Part shown: one piece after another, positions 32,641 through 44,537 of the stretch
How positions within the stretch are numbered: position 1 is the stretch's first letter
Layout of the letters: every line of letters begins with the position of its first letter
NCBI GenBank assembly: GCA_028532985.1
Contig: JANCIK010000007.1
Span: forward strand, 3,162,001 to 3,226,000
Direction of reading: 5' to 3'
DNA: 64,000 nucleotides
Source: Stropharia rugosoannulata
Taxonomy: Eukaryota > Basidiomycota > Agaricomycetes > Agaricales > Strophariaceae
The notes under the pieces: model-generated
The model's input: only the letters and a program-made list of their open reading frames with translations
The model's database searches: none
What the model was told of the DNA's origin: nothing
Program-made: the position numbers and the translations under genes

Positions 32641-34594
32641 GAAAGCTGGGGAGTAATTGCTCAAAAGGTGGGTAGATGCCACGAGATGGGCCGTCTGCTG
32701 GGTTCTGCTCACTTGGGACGTAGCGTGTGATAAAAGTGCTCCTGTGAGCTGCTGCGATGTTGTGGATGCGTCGGAAGACCACGTTGGTTGGCTTGTTCCT
32801 ACTTCTACCATTGTGCCATCCGTCGACAATACCTTGGTTATCCCCGTACACCCTGAAGTGTTTTCCTGGACTTGTGATGGCGGTGAGAGTGCGTGTAAGA
32901 AACTCGAACCCCACAGCTTCTGCCCATCCGATGTCTCGTTGATCTGTCTTCCATCCTGGGACAAGCTTCCATGCTCGCCAGTACTTGCCGATAGTAATGC
33001 CAATGCCAATGCCGGAGCTGGCGTCGGAGAAGGCTTCCATGTCGATGACATTGTTAGGGCCAGGGATATCTCTGTGGACTTCGCGGGCAAAGGTCTTGAG
33101 CCACCACTGAAGCTCCTCTGTTGTACCTCGTGGTGCGTGGTGCGGAATGAAGGGACCTGAGGAGTACGTTCCCAGCATAGCTTCAAGGCTGGTGATGTAA
33201 GCCCTTCCTTCTGGAACAACGAGGCTGGCGTGCAAAAGTTTACCATATAGTTTCTGTACGTCTTCCAGGGTGTGTGTCGGCCTTGCTTGCCATTCCAAAA
33301 TAGCATTGGTATACTTCTTACGCTTTTCCTCTGTAATTGAAACTGTGCGTGATTGTAGATGCCACTGAAAACCAATGTATGGTACTGATTGCGAAAAGGG
33401 AATTGTTTTGTTAGCCTCCCATGGAATCCCAAGCACCTTTGATAGTTTGTCAATGTCCGCATCACTGTATGAAAAAAGTGCATCGTGCAGAGATCGGGGT
33501 GATTTTTCTGCAAAATCCCGCAGTGGATATGTCATGTCATCGTCGAATTCAGCTACCTGGTCATTTGGCATGGTGTCGCCTTGATACCAAACCCGTCCCC
33601 CTGAACGGATCCGCCCACCATTTGACTGAATTGATTGTCTCCACTTTTCGCGCTGTGAATTGTATGACGAGATATATTTGCGCTGTATTCGAAACCATAT
33701 ATGGTCGTCTACCCATTTTGATACAGGACCAATTCCAGTTGCACGGAATATGTCTGCTCCGGCGTCGCTGATCTCTCCAAAGACTCCTCCTGCAGATGAC
33801 AGTCCGAAGTTGTTATTGGTGTTGATTGCATACTGGTCATGTTCCCGTAGCCGCACCACCAGTCCTGGCCACTGTGATGGAACAACTGGGATGTTCCGAT
33901 ATGCTTCGGAAACATCACGGATAGATGCCTCGGAACCTGGAGGGAGATTATAAATGATGTAAGATACTGTTTCAAAGGTGCCCCAGGTACAAGGGTAGAG
34001 GTTAGAATCAATTGTATAGTTAATGGATGAAATATTAGACAGGGTAGAAGAATTGTATGGATGAGAGAAATTATGTACTGCACGAAATTTGCCTGGTTTA
34101 CCTGGCTTCGGAACCAAGGAAAGAGGCGAGGTTTGGAAGGGCCCAATTGCCGCTTCGACCTCACCTTTGGAAAAAGGACCAATGTATCGGCCATGTTCAA
34201 ATTCCCTATCAATAATGGTATGGTAAGCGTCCGAAAAAGTATATAAAGATTGTGAATTTGGTGGGGTTGAGGTCATGTATATTTGACGAATCCCCATATC
34301 AAATCCGTGCCGAAGAGAATTAGGAATGTTAGAGTACTTATTAAATAGACCCAGGTCTTTGAGTAACACTTCCCAATTATCCGCATTATATGGTGTCAGA
34401 GTTCGCTTCTTTCTGAGCTCGAGGACACGTCTGAGCGCCATGGTCCTTCCTCCCACATCCTGAACACTCGTGTCTGTTGTCATGCGATCTGTCGTTACAT
34501 CCCCGTGGACTGTTCCAGTCCAGACAGATGGTGCTCCCGTTTGGTGCCACGAGCCTTCCAGCTTCGTTTTTATGGCACCGAGCCTTGTTTCCAT
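32594..34594 (-). CDS. Reverse transcriptase-RNase H of the DIRS-like element
   Basis: A 666-codon open frame. The RT core includes SLVPKPGKPGKFRAVHNFSH, the DVSEAYRNIP palm motif and KWVDDHIWF, in which VDD is the catalytic acidic pair. RNase H follows, with MEAFSDASSGIGIG and VYGDNQGIVDGW carrying conserved acidic residues, then NKPTNVVFRRIH and QNPADGPSRG. The frame begins inside the gag zinc-finger coding region, overlapping it in another frame by about 200 nt. The real protein may start at the Met near 34441 or be made by frameshift from gag. No stop interrupts it, so the RT could be functional in trans. Confidence 0.85.
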   Translation of the reverse strand: METRLGAIKTKLEGSWHQTGAPSVWTGTVHGDVTTDRMTTDTSVQDVGGRTMALRRVLELRKKRTLTPYNADNWEVLLKDLGLFNKYSNIPNSLRHGFDMGIRQIYMTSTPPNSQSLYTFSDAYHTIIDREFEHGRYIGPFSKGEVEAAIGPFQTSPLSLVPKPGKPGKFRAVHNFSHPYNSSTLSNISSINYTIDSNLYPCTWGTFETVSYIIYNLPPGSEASIRDVSEAYRNIPVVPSQWPGLVVRLREHDQYAINTNNNFGLSSAGGVFGEISDAGADIFRATGIGPVSKWVDDHIWFRIQRKYISSYNSQREKWRQSIQSNGGRIRSGGRVWYQGDTMPNDQVAEFDDDMTYPLRDFAEKSPRSLHDALFSYSDADIDKLSKVLGIPWEANKTIPFSQSVPYIGFQWHLQSRTVSITEEKRKKYTNAILEWQARPTHTLEDVQKLYGKLLHASLVVPEGRAYITSLEAMLGTYSSGPFIPHHAPRGTTEELQWWLKTFAREVHRDIPGPNNVIDMEAFSDASSGIGIGITIGKYWRAWKLVPGWKTDQRDIGWAEAVGFEFLTRTLTAITSPGKHFRVYGDNQGIVDGWHNGRSRNKPTNVVFRRIHNIAAAHRSTFITRYVPSEQNPADGPSRGIYPPFEQLLPSFPIPDELSPFIVDFDN

Positions 34595-36136
34595 CCCATA
34601 ACTTTGCTGACCGGCAGGCTGCTGTATCGTGGTTGTTGCGTCCCAGGCATGTGGCGCAGACTGAGGGGCCTCTCGAGGCTGCGCCGTTACGAAAAAAGGC
34701 GGGTTTCGATGGCGAGACTACCATTGGAGAGGCTGACCGTCGGTAAGGAGGGGGAGAGCGTTTTCGGGGGGATGCATTTGCCTGGTAACGCCGCAGTGGC
34801 GATCGAGACCTCGAGCGATTTTTTGGCTTTCCGCTGGCACTAAATTGGCTCGGTTCACGCTGAGGTCTCCTGTTTGGCGTGCGGAATGCTCTGTCCTCTC
34901 TGCTGTTGTAGACACTTTCCCGTGCTAGTTTAAGCTAAAGATGGTATGCCGCATTGTTGAGACGCAGATAGATGCATTGCCGGAGAGAAGCATTGTTGAG
35001 AAGAAGCATTGTTGGGAAGATGCATTGTTGCAAAGTGTATGACGTGTGATGTATGAAGCATGAAGCAGGATGCATTTGATATATTGGCGCAAGGGTTGCG
35101 CGAGAGATATACAATGGTGTACATGAAGCAGGTTAGCCATATCAAGATGCGGTTTGTGCCGGAAAGTACTGACCTCATTAATCGAGTCCAACTGTGCTTT
35201 ATCCATTATTTCCCTATGTATTGACTGCAGCAGGTTTTCGTTCATCAGGGCAATGTTGAAGCCCTTGCTGTCAGGCTGCCTTAAGCTGTCATGCCAGTTA
35301 CGCCGGACTCGAGATTGGTAGACTATGAGGGCGTCTTCCCCAAACTCGCGTTTTCTGTACGGGTGAACGTCTAAATTCATGAAGAACTGCGCGAGAGCTT
35401 GAATTGCTTTTGCTGGCCACTCAATTTTTGTTATCTCTTGTATTAAGACGGTTTTAGCAATCGACATCTGCCGCCACGATAAGGCAATGTCCTGAACAAC
35501 ATGTTTGGAGGCTTTAATCGCCGTCAGCGGCCGCAGAGATACCATGTCCTCTATCCTTGCCAGCCCGAAGCTTTCTTCTGCTTGGGTTCGCTGATTCTGG
35601 GCAGCGTCAACACATCCTTCCTGCGTGAAATACCAGAGCTCAACATAGTCTCCTTCTTCTAGTCGCTTTAGTGCGTATGCCGAAGGTCGTGGTGCGATGT
35701 AGTCGCCTACCAGAGAATTCTCATTGAAGTCTGCCATCTTGAAGCGTTTCTTCTCGCTCTCGGTAGGCCCCTGAGGCTGGTCCATTTGACCAGGTAAGTT
35801 GTCGGGTGGTACTCCCTGCTGAGGCTGATGTGGTGGCGGTTGCAGTTGCTGTTGTTGCTCTGGGTCTGGTTGCTGCTGCTGTTGTTGTTGTTGCTGTTGT
35901 TGCTGTTGTTGTTGCTGCTGCTGCTGCTCCAATGCGGCCTGGTCAGCCGCCACTTGCTGGTTCCAGGCCTGTAAGCGTTCTTCGTGCGAGAGATTCCAGG
36001 TTTCGTTCAGCTGGTGTATCGCTTGCTCATTTGTTAAACCCGTGTTCATCAATAGAGTGCGAAGAGCCTGATAATGCGGTCCAGCGTGATTAGGTTGCAC
36101 TTCTAAGGTTGGGTTCTGCTCTATTCTTTCAGCCAT
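34386..36136 (-). CDS. Gag-like protein of the DIRS-like element, spliced
   Basis: Two exons, 36136-35174 and 34934-34386, joined in phase 0, give 503 aa. The N-terminal part carries a polyglutamine run at about residues 72-90, followed by a Gln/Pro segment, then a helical capsid-like region ending QLDSINE. After the intron comes an Arg/Ser-rich linker (SRSRSPLRRY) and two zinc-knuckle-like groups, CATCLGRNNHDTAAC and CSGCGRKDHGAQTC. The 239-nt intron (GTCAGT...CTTTAG) is needed because the first exon's frame leads to nonsense and loses the zinc fingers. The second exon overlaps the RT frame. Confidence 0.7.
34975..35035 (-). repeat. Minisatellite inside the gag intron
   Basis: Four tandem, slightly varied units of about 18-20 bp containing gcattgttg or gcattgccg (plus strand). 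They lie wholly within the 239-nt intron and explain its unusual length. Confidence 0.6.
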
Positions 36137-36366
36137 TGGTTCCGAACAGCGTAGGTACCAAGTGAAGTCGGCTCTTGCAATGTCTCAAGAAAAGATGGAA
36201 TCTACGCGTAGATTACGAGAGCGGTCTTTGCGAGGCTGATAGCTGCCGCTCTTCGCGTGTGGTGGTCGTGAGCTCGAAGGAAGCGAGTCACGCATGTCAC
36301 ACCACGCTCACGCAAAGACACGATTCTATTCTCCGCTCGTGCCTCCCTACGACGAGAATACACTCT
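36137..36366. other. Left flank of the DIRS-like element
   Basis: Upstream region of gag; no coding evidence. It should contain the element's 5' terminus and promoter, but no terminal repeat was recognised. Confidence 0.3.
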
Positions 36367-36722
36367 GCTCTGCTCCCCTCACGGCCCGCGCACTTGCGCA
36401 CGGACCATGATCCCCGCACTCTGGTCCGGTCCACGCTCGCCCTTTCAGGCTTGCCCGCGCCGTGCGGCCCGAGCCCCCGTTGTCTGGAGCCCAGTGCATA
36501 CCCCGCTTTGGCACTCCCCGCCATCCATCAACCTATATATGTTCCGGTACAGCGCAGCCACCACCCATTTAAGGTTCTCCTGCACAGACACCTCCACCGT
36601 CCCATGTCCGGCCGTTCTCATGCCACCCGCCCCGCCGCCTCCCGTCTCGCATCCACACAATGTGCTCACTGCTGCGCCACCTACCCACACTGCCTCTCAC
36701 ACATGCGCTCCTCAATAAATGC
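36367..36722 (+). repeat. Dispersed repeat family A, copy 1
   Basis: About 350 bp, GC-rich, running from ctctgctcccctcacggc to cacatgcgctcctcaataaa. Near-identical blocks recur at 40910-41275, at 48030-48310 (left part), and inverted at 48465-48660 (right part). The constant tail ctcctcaataaa and the lack of coding capacity suggest a short non-autonomous element or solo terminal repeat. Confidence 0.7.
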
Positions 36723-37419
36723 TAGGGTTCCTGCTTTTTCTGTTAACAGCATTAAGCGCGCTACGACAACTTACGATGCCAATGAAATGCAATCGGGCTC
36801 GAGAAGGGCTTGCCTTTGTGAGTTAGCACGCGGCGCTTGGGGTACGCATCGGGTGAGGTCTGCAGGGATGTAGGGTGATGTAGAGTGGAGTGGGACGCGG
36901 GGCAGCCGTAGGACTCCCCTTGTGCCGTGGCAGACTCATGGATCAAGGTATGTTAGTAATCCCATTTCGCCTCGTACATATCCCATTGCGAGGAACCTCT
37001 AGTCAACCTCAGAAGACCCGTGCCACCTCGAACAGGTACAGGCACGGTGCGGCACAGTGCACTCGGTGAGGTGGAGACACACAGCAACAAATGTAACTAT
37101 TTTATATTTTATATTTATTGAACGCTTACCTCAATATATCCATCCGTCACGCAGGGCAGGGCCACCCAGAGGTGCTGCCGTGGTATGCGTACATCACTAC
37201 ATCCCAAATCAAAGTATGTAAGTACAAATTTTGCCAGTATAGATCAAGCACTTACCTTATTAACTTTTTTTTCCATCCTGCCGTCGTACCTGCACCTGCA
37301 TCCCGGGCTACACTACTTGAGTGAGGCAAGGGAATGACATACCCGTACATAGCCCCACGCAGATGAGGTGCCGTACCCATGAAGGGAATGTGTCCCTGCC
37401 AGGAAGGTAAGTCAGTCCG
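36723..37419. other. Intergenic, no gene supported
   Basis: Open frames are short and overlapping. Several strings resembling intron starts (gtatgttagt) occur but do not delimit a coherent protein. Confidence 0.35.
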
Positions 37420-37940
37420 TTATTTCAACATAGTTTGGTTTAGTTACTCACCTATTCTTATAAAAAGTGTAGCATCTCTCGTGTCTGCTTGCGCACACGA
37501 ACTGGTGCGGCGACGCATGAGACGCTACGTAGAAACAGGTATGTTAGTCCGCAAATTGGTGTAGTCTGGCTCACTCCGCAATTCGTGCACAGAGCTGATG
37601 GGGAACGCATGCCCGTAACAGCTTCGTGTCTGCTCATGCGAGCTGCGGAATCCGTCACGGCAGTACGTCCTGCTATGGCATTATTAACCATGTTCTATTT
37701 CTGCGTGTTGAACAATGTACTAACCCATCACATCTCTCAATCATGTCTGCTTGCGTGTAGGGATTGACAAACTGGCACGCACTCACATGCAGGTAGTTCA
37801 GTTCATGATTTTCATGTGGTCTGGTTCAGTTACTCACTAATCCTTCTGCAGGCATGGGATTAATATCCTCGTGTCTGCTCGCGAGAGATGCGGCGATAAT
37901 TCATCGCGGTACCCTATGATGGTATGTTAATGTTAGTATC
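37420..37940 (+). repeat. Decayed tandem duplication
   Basis: The segment around 37428-37520 (tttagttactcacc ... ctcgtgtctgcttgcg ... gcggcgacgc) recurs about 385 bp later, around 37815-37905 (ttcagttactcact ... ctcgtgtctgctcgcg ... gcggcgataa). A gtatgttag or gtatgttaatgttag string follows each. Related tgtctgct strings lie between them. No protein is recognised. Confidence 0.45.
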
Positions 37941-40909
37941 CGTGTTATGTGTCTGCGTGAGCGATGTACATGCCTATGAACAACGTCCCTAGCCGAGCTC
38001 TGCAGGCTGCTTGCCCGAATAACTCAGGCAATGGATCGTGACACACCAGTTCGGGCTCACTCTCTCGTATTCGTCCGTGGTCGACGTCAAGTGCGGCGTC
38101 CACCTGCGGCACACTGTGAGCGAGGCCCTTCCTTGACTGCGTGTGCTGTTCGAGGTAAAAGTAGGGAGCTCGCTAGTGGGACGTTCAAGCTCACCTTGCT
38201 GCGAGCAAGGTGCTTCATTGGTCTTGCAGGCCTCGCGATGTTGCCGTGTATTCTTGGGGGGATGGAAGGGACGTGTCGGTTCGTGTTAGCCAGTTTTGTG
38301 CATGAATAAATAGGTCGTACTCACCACGTTATCCGTGTCAATAAAGGGCCACATGCAACTCAAATGCGTGATGAATCGTATATCGCTATCATTGTCCAAG
38401 GAGGTGGGGAAAGGCCATGGGGGCTGGCTCGCAGCCAGCAGGGACGTCGGTGGTGCGGGTACTCATAAGTACAACATTGCACAGAAAAGCATACATCTCA
38501 CCGTGGTCGTCACAGCAGATGATGTGGGTACTGAGTCGTTGACGTGCCATATGGAGAGAGTGAGCAGTCGTGAAGGGAAGAGCGGGTGAGAAGTGCAGGG
38601 AACTGAGAAATAAACAGGTCAGTTCCATGAATTAAATATGTTTTCAGAGGTCAAGTTACTTACCACCACATACGTGAACGGGCCTAACATGGGAAGGATG
38701 GAGCTCAGGGTCGGTCTTTACCGTAGTTTGTTCACGCTACTAAGCTAGTGCCGCATCCGTGGTGGGCCTCCTCCCCGCATCTCCCTTACAGTCACTCTAT
38801 TCGTCTCCGGCACCCTCTACTAGAAATCGTAGTATAATATTCATAAATCTATTTACACAGGGGTTTCTCATAATAAATCATTTATCTACTCAAACCACGG
38901 TTTTCCAATGCAGTCTTTCGGATGCAATCCGTGTCTACATGCCTTCTCTACAAATATATCCAGTTAGATATGCTAATGTATATTATAAAGGGTTTAGCCA
39001 CGTTCTCTGTCCGTGAAGATTTATAGATCTCACCAGTATTTACCATTAGTTTGCGTATGTATGCTGTGTCGCCTGTTCACGAGTCTATGTTACATGCAGT
39101 GTTTATGAACCCAAAGCAATTTTACAAGTGTCGGACTGCGGAATTAAAGATGTTCACCGATACCTAATGGTCAGCGGGTTTGTTCGGTACACAAAACAAA
39201 TTCAATTATGGTGGTATATTGCATGGAACATTTGGAACAGGGAGGCGGGTAAGGTACGTATCCCTCAGTCGTCCGCACCCCAGACCATAATGCCTGCGCT
39301 GTGAACATTGAATTTGTTATTGGTATCGTTGAAATAACTATATGAAGGCTGTATAACATATACACACATTAAAGCATGGAACTTCATTACGATTGGGCAC
39401 TGTCCGCACCGTGTTAAAGATCTGAACTCTCGGTCACGTAACCCCCAAACATAAACTTCTGAAGCTGTATACATGACGGGGATGCGTACACTGTGCAAAG
39501 GAAGTATAAGTCACCCACCCCTATTCAGTAGAAACAGGAAATACATGCGGAATATCCAGGAGCGCTCACCCTGCGCTCCCTGCGCACTAATCTTCCAAGT
39601 GTTGGATACCAATTGGGCTGAAGGCCAGCCTGCCGGGCATTATTCGGCATCAGAACATCATGTTACGCACTAGTGTAAGCGAAGACTCCACGGTCCTTTT
39701 TCTGTAGAATCGGCAGAGGAGGAGGGGGTGTACGTGTCCCAGCATGTTCTGGGGTGCGAGGTCTTTGCAGCCTCAGGAAGCCACTTGGGACCTTGTTTCT
39801 GTACATGGGTAATCTATAATTAACTGTTAGTTATCGCGCGGCATGTGTGTTTCTCTGTGTTTCTGTAAATTGAGCCGATCCACCTCCTTGTGCGCATGAT
39901 CAAATTGCCAGCGACATTCACGCACTTCAGTCAAATATCTTGTATGCGAAGGGCAGTCATGGATATTGTAAATAGCATATGTCGTTGAGATTTGAATACA
40001 CGTCGTTTTAAACGTGAGCGGTGCAGTGCGTGTCTTGCCACAGAATGTGCGCGCAAGCCGTGCAGACAAGCGCACTCGACGCGCTGGCTTCGAGACCCGT
40101 CAGTAAATCATGTAAATCCTAATTATAGCCTTCTACTTTCCCCAAAAGCAGGTGTAATCCGGTATAGGTGTATATAATACGGAAATCATTGTATACCGTG
40201 CTATGGTGCCCTGCGCACACATAGTTTCCAAGGCCGCAGGGTGTACTAAAAGCTTCGAACAGGAGTCGTCGCTTCCTCTCTTAGTACATAGCCCCAGGTA
40301 GCCGGTAATTGCGGCTGTAATCCGCTCCCTTGCATTTCTCGGGTGCGGGACTCATGGTTCATACCAAGATAATGATGTCCAATGAGTTGAGCATCGAAAT
40401 ATTACACTGCCCCACTGTCTGCATGCGTATAAATGTGCGCATACTCAATATTGCTGAGTGTTACGCGTCCGTTTGGTTTGCGCTGACATAAGATGTCACA
40501 TAACATTCAGAAGCAAATATATTATACAGGTTTAATTCTGAGGAAAATATATTATATATGTCACTGAAGCGTACCCAAACTGGGCCAGGTACAACAAAGA
40601 ATCTTCACGTATGGGGCGCATACTAAAAGCGATTAACTACACACGAAATGAAGGCTATTTTAATACATCCATTTTGACGAGTGTACGTAGAACTAATACA
40701 TGAAATTAGTAAATCAACAGCTGTGATATACAATAATATCACAGATTAAACCTACGGGACAGTTTGAATATATTACATCCTGCTTGCTCGTTCCGCCACC
40801 ATGCCAGCACACAGCCTATAGCTGCGAGCTCATTCTCATTCACACCCAGTCCGTTCTCTTTGAGGTATGTTATGTCGCTTGTCCTTGTCTGTTGCATTGC
40901 ACTACAAGG
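37941..40909. other. Intergenic, no gene supported
   Basis: Mixed-composition DNA between repeats. No domain, splice-consistent gene or RNA gene was found on either strand. It is probably repeat-derived and decayed. Confidence 0.4.
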
Positions 40910-41275
40910 TGGTAAAAATCGCTCCCTTCACGGCCCGCGAACTTGCACACGGATCATGGTGCCTGCATTCTCCGATCTCCAGCTTGCCCGCGCCGTGCGG
41001 CTCGTGCCTCCGTCGTCTGCAGCGCTAATCCGTCAACCCACATTTGCTCCGGCGCAGCGCAACCGCCACCCGTCTTCGTTACATGCATAAGGTTCTTCTG
41101 CACAGACACGCCGTGCCCTATGTCCACCATCGTAGCCCCGAATCCCATGTCCCGTGTCCGGCCGTTCTCATGCCACACGCCCCGCCGCCACCTGTCTCGC
41201 GTCCACACAATGTGCTCACTGCTGCGCCACCTACCCACACTGCCTCTCACACATGCGCTCCTCAATAAACGTTAG
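40910..41275 (+). repeat. Dispersed repeat family A, copy 2
   Basis: Same family as 36367-36722, with the shared blocks gcttgcccgcgccgtgcggc, ccggccgttctcatgccac and cacatgcgctcctcaataaa. The middle is rearranged or shortened relative to copy 1, and an extra segment about 30 bp long separates the hexamer cacggacc block from the tail. Confidence 0.68.
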
Positions 41276-42684
41276 TACTTACCGATACGCACATACACTG
41301 TAATTGTATTTTTATACAAAGAATCTAGGTTGCCATCACTGAGCCTGATGACAATCGTCTGTCTTGTTTTGAGGCTCGCGGGTGCGGGATCCGTTAAAGT
41401 CCTTCCTGACCGCAGACTTTGGCAGTACACAAATCAATGCTTATTTGAAGTTTACAATAACGCAGCCTTGCGCGTGACAATATAGCCAATTATATCCTTT
41501 CCTTGTGGTTATTCTGACATTCAGGTGCCGTCGTGAGTTCTTCTGACTGAACTGAAGGACAGACTCAAATTCACCTGCATGTCCTTTGTTAGTAGTTCCA
41601 CGGTAACCAGACAGTGCGCCACTTCACACGATTAGAATCCATTGCAGGGAAGGAGAATCACAGTTGTTGTACCACCGGCCTATACGCCAGCGTAGTCACC
41701 TATTTATTATAAGGCAAAAAAAAATATTGAACCACTCATCATGGTCACAAACTTCAAATACAATTTGCAAGCCTCTGAAATTCTCTTCAGGCATCTCTTG
41801 CATGAGCACAAATACTTATTAATTATTCCCTGTCCCTGCTCTGTCCGTTAACATCTGACTTTAGTTTTGTATTTTTTGAGACAAAGCCTTGTATTGAGTA
41901 TTGACTAAAACGTTCTCGAAACGATGAACACTTCAAGTAGTGACGTTTAAGTCTATCGGTATGCTATCAGTCCCTCATGAAGTCCTGAAGAAGTGGACAC
42001 ATAAATATGCTGGGCAACGGTTGGGCCACGGGGAGCCTCTGAAGCTACTTTGTCCTCAGTGTGCTGACAAGTATTTTTGGAGAAGCATTAGCATTTTGGT
42101 ATGAAAACCGGGAAAAGGTATCAAGCACACTCACAAGAGCGTTATCATTGTCTGCAACAACACATCTTCTGCAATGACGTCTGCTTCAGCCAATAGCATA
42201 ACAATACTCTAACACTGGCACAAAAGTCTCCATCATGTATGAAAATATCCCTCTGCTCACCGGCACTTTGCATTAAACGCGTGCGCTTGCTTACACTTAT
42301 TATTCTCAGTGACAGAGGTCTGGAATAATTCTGCAGTTGTTCAGTTTGCGGAGGGGGACTGAGGGTAATGCAGAACACGGCGTCAGAGGACCGCGTGAGG
42401 CGGTGCTCACGAAACATAGTTCGAATGCGAGTACATACATATATTTCAAGTAACAAGGCGAGGGGAGGGGAGCAAGGCGTAGACCGATAGGGCGGATGGC
42501 CAGTGGCTAGGCGACGAAGGGGACGGAGAGGGTCTGCCTGGGGGCCTGCGCGTTTTGTCAGATGCTTGGCTCGACGCTGCCTCGGGGAAAATATACGCCT
42601 GCAGGACGAATGTGCAGCTCTGGAGCGCCAAAGTTCAAGATGAGGCGAGGCGGGACAATGGCTCATCAATGAAACAAGCGGACA
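41276..42684. other. Intergenic, no gene supported
   Basis: AT-rich left half, GC-richer right half. The minus-strand frame 42804-42145 has no motif and overlaps repeat family B, so it is not called. Confidence 0.4.
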
Positions 42685-43145
42685 TACAAATTTAATATTC
42701 AGTTCCAGGAACGATACACACACGGGCTGATTCTGCGCTGTCGAAGACGCGCATGGGAGAGGCACGGCGCAGTCATGCGCCCATCTTTGGGTTTTCTCTA
42801 TCACCTCCTTCCCTAGTCATTGTCTCTCCAAAGCCCCATCACAGCTCACCTACCCAAGATGCGACGCGCTGAATCGAACATTGCAGAACGTGACGAGCGA
42901 AGCGGGGCACAGAGCCGTGCACCAAGGACGCACGTCTAATGCTCGGCAGGGGTAGGGGCGCAAGCTAAGTGGATGACTGTATGTATGTCGCAGGAGCGCA
43001 GGCGGCGTTGTCGAGGAGGAAGCGTGGCGTCGGAGAGAGGTAACATGGGACATGTCGCTGCCAAGGCACAAGCACATTAAGTACAAGTCCCGAAGGCAAC
43101 GACGGCGACACAATGAATCTATCTAATCAAACCAAGTATTGCATC
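42685..43145 (+). repeat. Dispersed repeat family B, copy 1
   Basis: About 460 bp, starting catacaaatttaatattcag and ending gtattgcatcc. It aligns along its whole length with 49562-50060 (shared ggggcacagagccgtgcacc, tcaccta(c)ccca, tgtatgt(t/cg)gcaggagcgc). It is non-coding and its family is unidentified. Confidence 0.66.
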
Positions 43146-43295
43146 CACCTCGAATTCGGTACCACAAGTTAGGGTTTAACTTCATCCTGACAAAAAGGTA
43201 CATCCTTGTTACTACATCTAGTAAAATAGGACGGTCCGGGGGTACGCGGGGAGTACAATTGGAATGAAATTATTAGACGGGTTCTCTTAGGGCAC

Positions 43296-43441
43296 CAAGA
43301 AAAGTCCGTGGCACGTCTGTGGCACGTCCGTGCATCCGTGCAACGTTCGTGCAGGCTGCTATATGTCTGTGCAAAGTCCGTGCAAATTAGCTGTACGTCC
43401 GTGCAACATAGTGACGAGTCCGTGACGACGTCCGTGCGGCT
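43296..43441 (+). repeat. TCCGTGCA-type interspersed minisatellite
   Basis: About ten variants of (g)tccgtgca or gtctgtg(g/c)ca occur within 146 bp at irregular 8-25 bp spacing. The opposite strand reads TGCACGGAC. No gene overlaps it with confidence. Confidence 0.6.
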
Positions 43442-44084
43442 ATTCAAGACCGTAGATTAATTCACAACTATTCCTGTAACAAATACTCGCAGTGGCTTCA
43501 GCTACAAGTAGACTCCGTGATTAGGTATTTTTCAGCAATGTGTACAGATTATATATGTCTTTCATCCTTTTGGATGTGATTTCGGACGTAACTTTGCCTC
43601 TACTGATATTCGAAGAGGATTAAAAACATGGTAACCTGGGCATGGTATAGTGGAGATGAGTAATATGGAAGATTACAGTATCAAGGTAAGGTGCTTACCT
43701 TCCCTGTCATCTTCAGTGTGCTAATACATTGAATAGACTGTTTCTAGCACTCGTAGTGACAATGCAGTGTATCAGAAGGTCTCTGTAGGCCCGTTCTCTT
43801 AGATGAAAGATTCCTCACTGTATAGATTAGTTACAGCCTCCTACATTGGATTGAAAAATGCGCTGCAATAGAACCAAAATATTGCACGGATTTTTACTGA
43901 TAGAGACTGTGTTAGTCTTTCGTAGTACTGTGTTTTGTTCCAATATTGGGCAGATTTTTGACGGTCTGTCAAGTCCCAAATTATGCAATGAGCTAGGAGT
44001 AAGCACCAAGCAGAGGGTAGATGAAAGGCAAGAGATTTGCGCGAAGAAATCATGAAGACCTCGGCGGTGTAGTCTCGGATCTGT
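43442..44084. other. Intergenic
   Basis: AT-rich, with short overlapping frames only. It separates the minisatellite from the left edge of cassette 2. Confidence 0.4.
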
Positions 44085-44537
44085 CATGTCAGTTGATCTA
44101 TATTAAACTGCCTCGTGGCTAGAACACGAGTCACCAGACATCTAGTGGCCATTCCAGCATACCAAACGTTACAAAACCTAAAGCTAAGACATCTACTGAC
44201 CTTTGCTGAGTACAGAGAGTTACCAAGCACTCAGGCTAAGAGTATAACCAATACAGTGTACATCTACTGGCGGATTATCTCTTTGCCTATATCATAATAG
44301 ATTTGATAAAAATAACTGTGAAGGATAGCCAGCCTTAAAATAAACAGCCAGTCGCGTTTAACACGTTCCTGACCAATGTGGTCCGATGGTCAGGGCTGCC
44401 ATTCTTCCTTTCTTCCCCACCTACGATCTGACCGAGTTCACAATGTAAGCACTTCGTACTGACGCACGACGCATTGCTCACCGGACACCTGATAATGCAC
44501 AGCACAGCGCATTTTCCAACGACAAGTAGATTATCCA
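44085..44537 (+). repeat. Cassette 2 upstream flank
   Basis: Homologous to 20747-21199. It carries the only HET copy with an intact frame, so any working promoter should be here. Confidence 0.6.

Larger units (their letters stand above)
31238..36136 (-). mobile_element. DIRS/Ngaro-type tyrosine-recombinase retrotransposon (coding span)
   Basis: On the minus strand the order is gag (36136-34386), RT-RNase H (34594-32594), tyrosine recombinase (about 32640-31238). This order, the absence of a DDE integrase or aspartic protease, and the presence of a tyrosine recombinase define DIRS-order retroelements. No methyltransferase was seen, which fits Ngaro better than DIRS proper. The gag and RT frames are open; the recombinase is broken near its C-terminus. 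Terminal repeats were not located, so the true element is longer than given. Confidence 0.82.

Noticed and set aside
32650..33513. N-terminal 290 codons of the long recombinase frame
   Set aside because: They overlap the RT-RNase H coding region in another frame and have no motif; the real recombinase starts near the RT stop.
36175..36873. 232-codon plus-strand frame
   Set aside because: Lies in dispersed repeat family A and is not kept open in the other copies.
37141..38000. Multi-exon gene built from gtatgttag donors
   Set aside because: Proposed exons carry stops in all frames or no consistent phase; better explained as repeated decayed sequence.
42145..42804. 219-codon minus-strand frame
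   Set aside because: Runs into repeat family B, has no domain, and is not open in the second family B copy.
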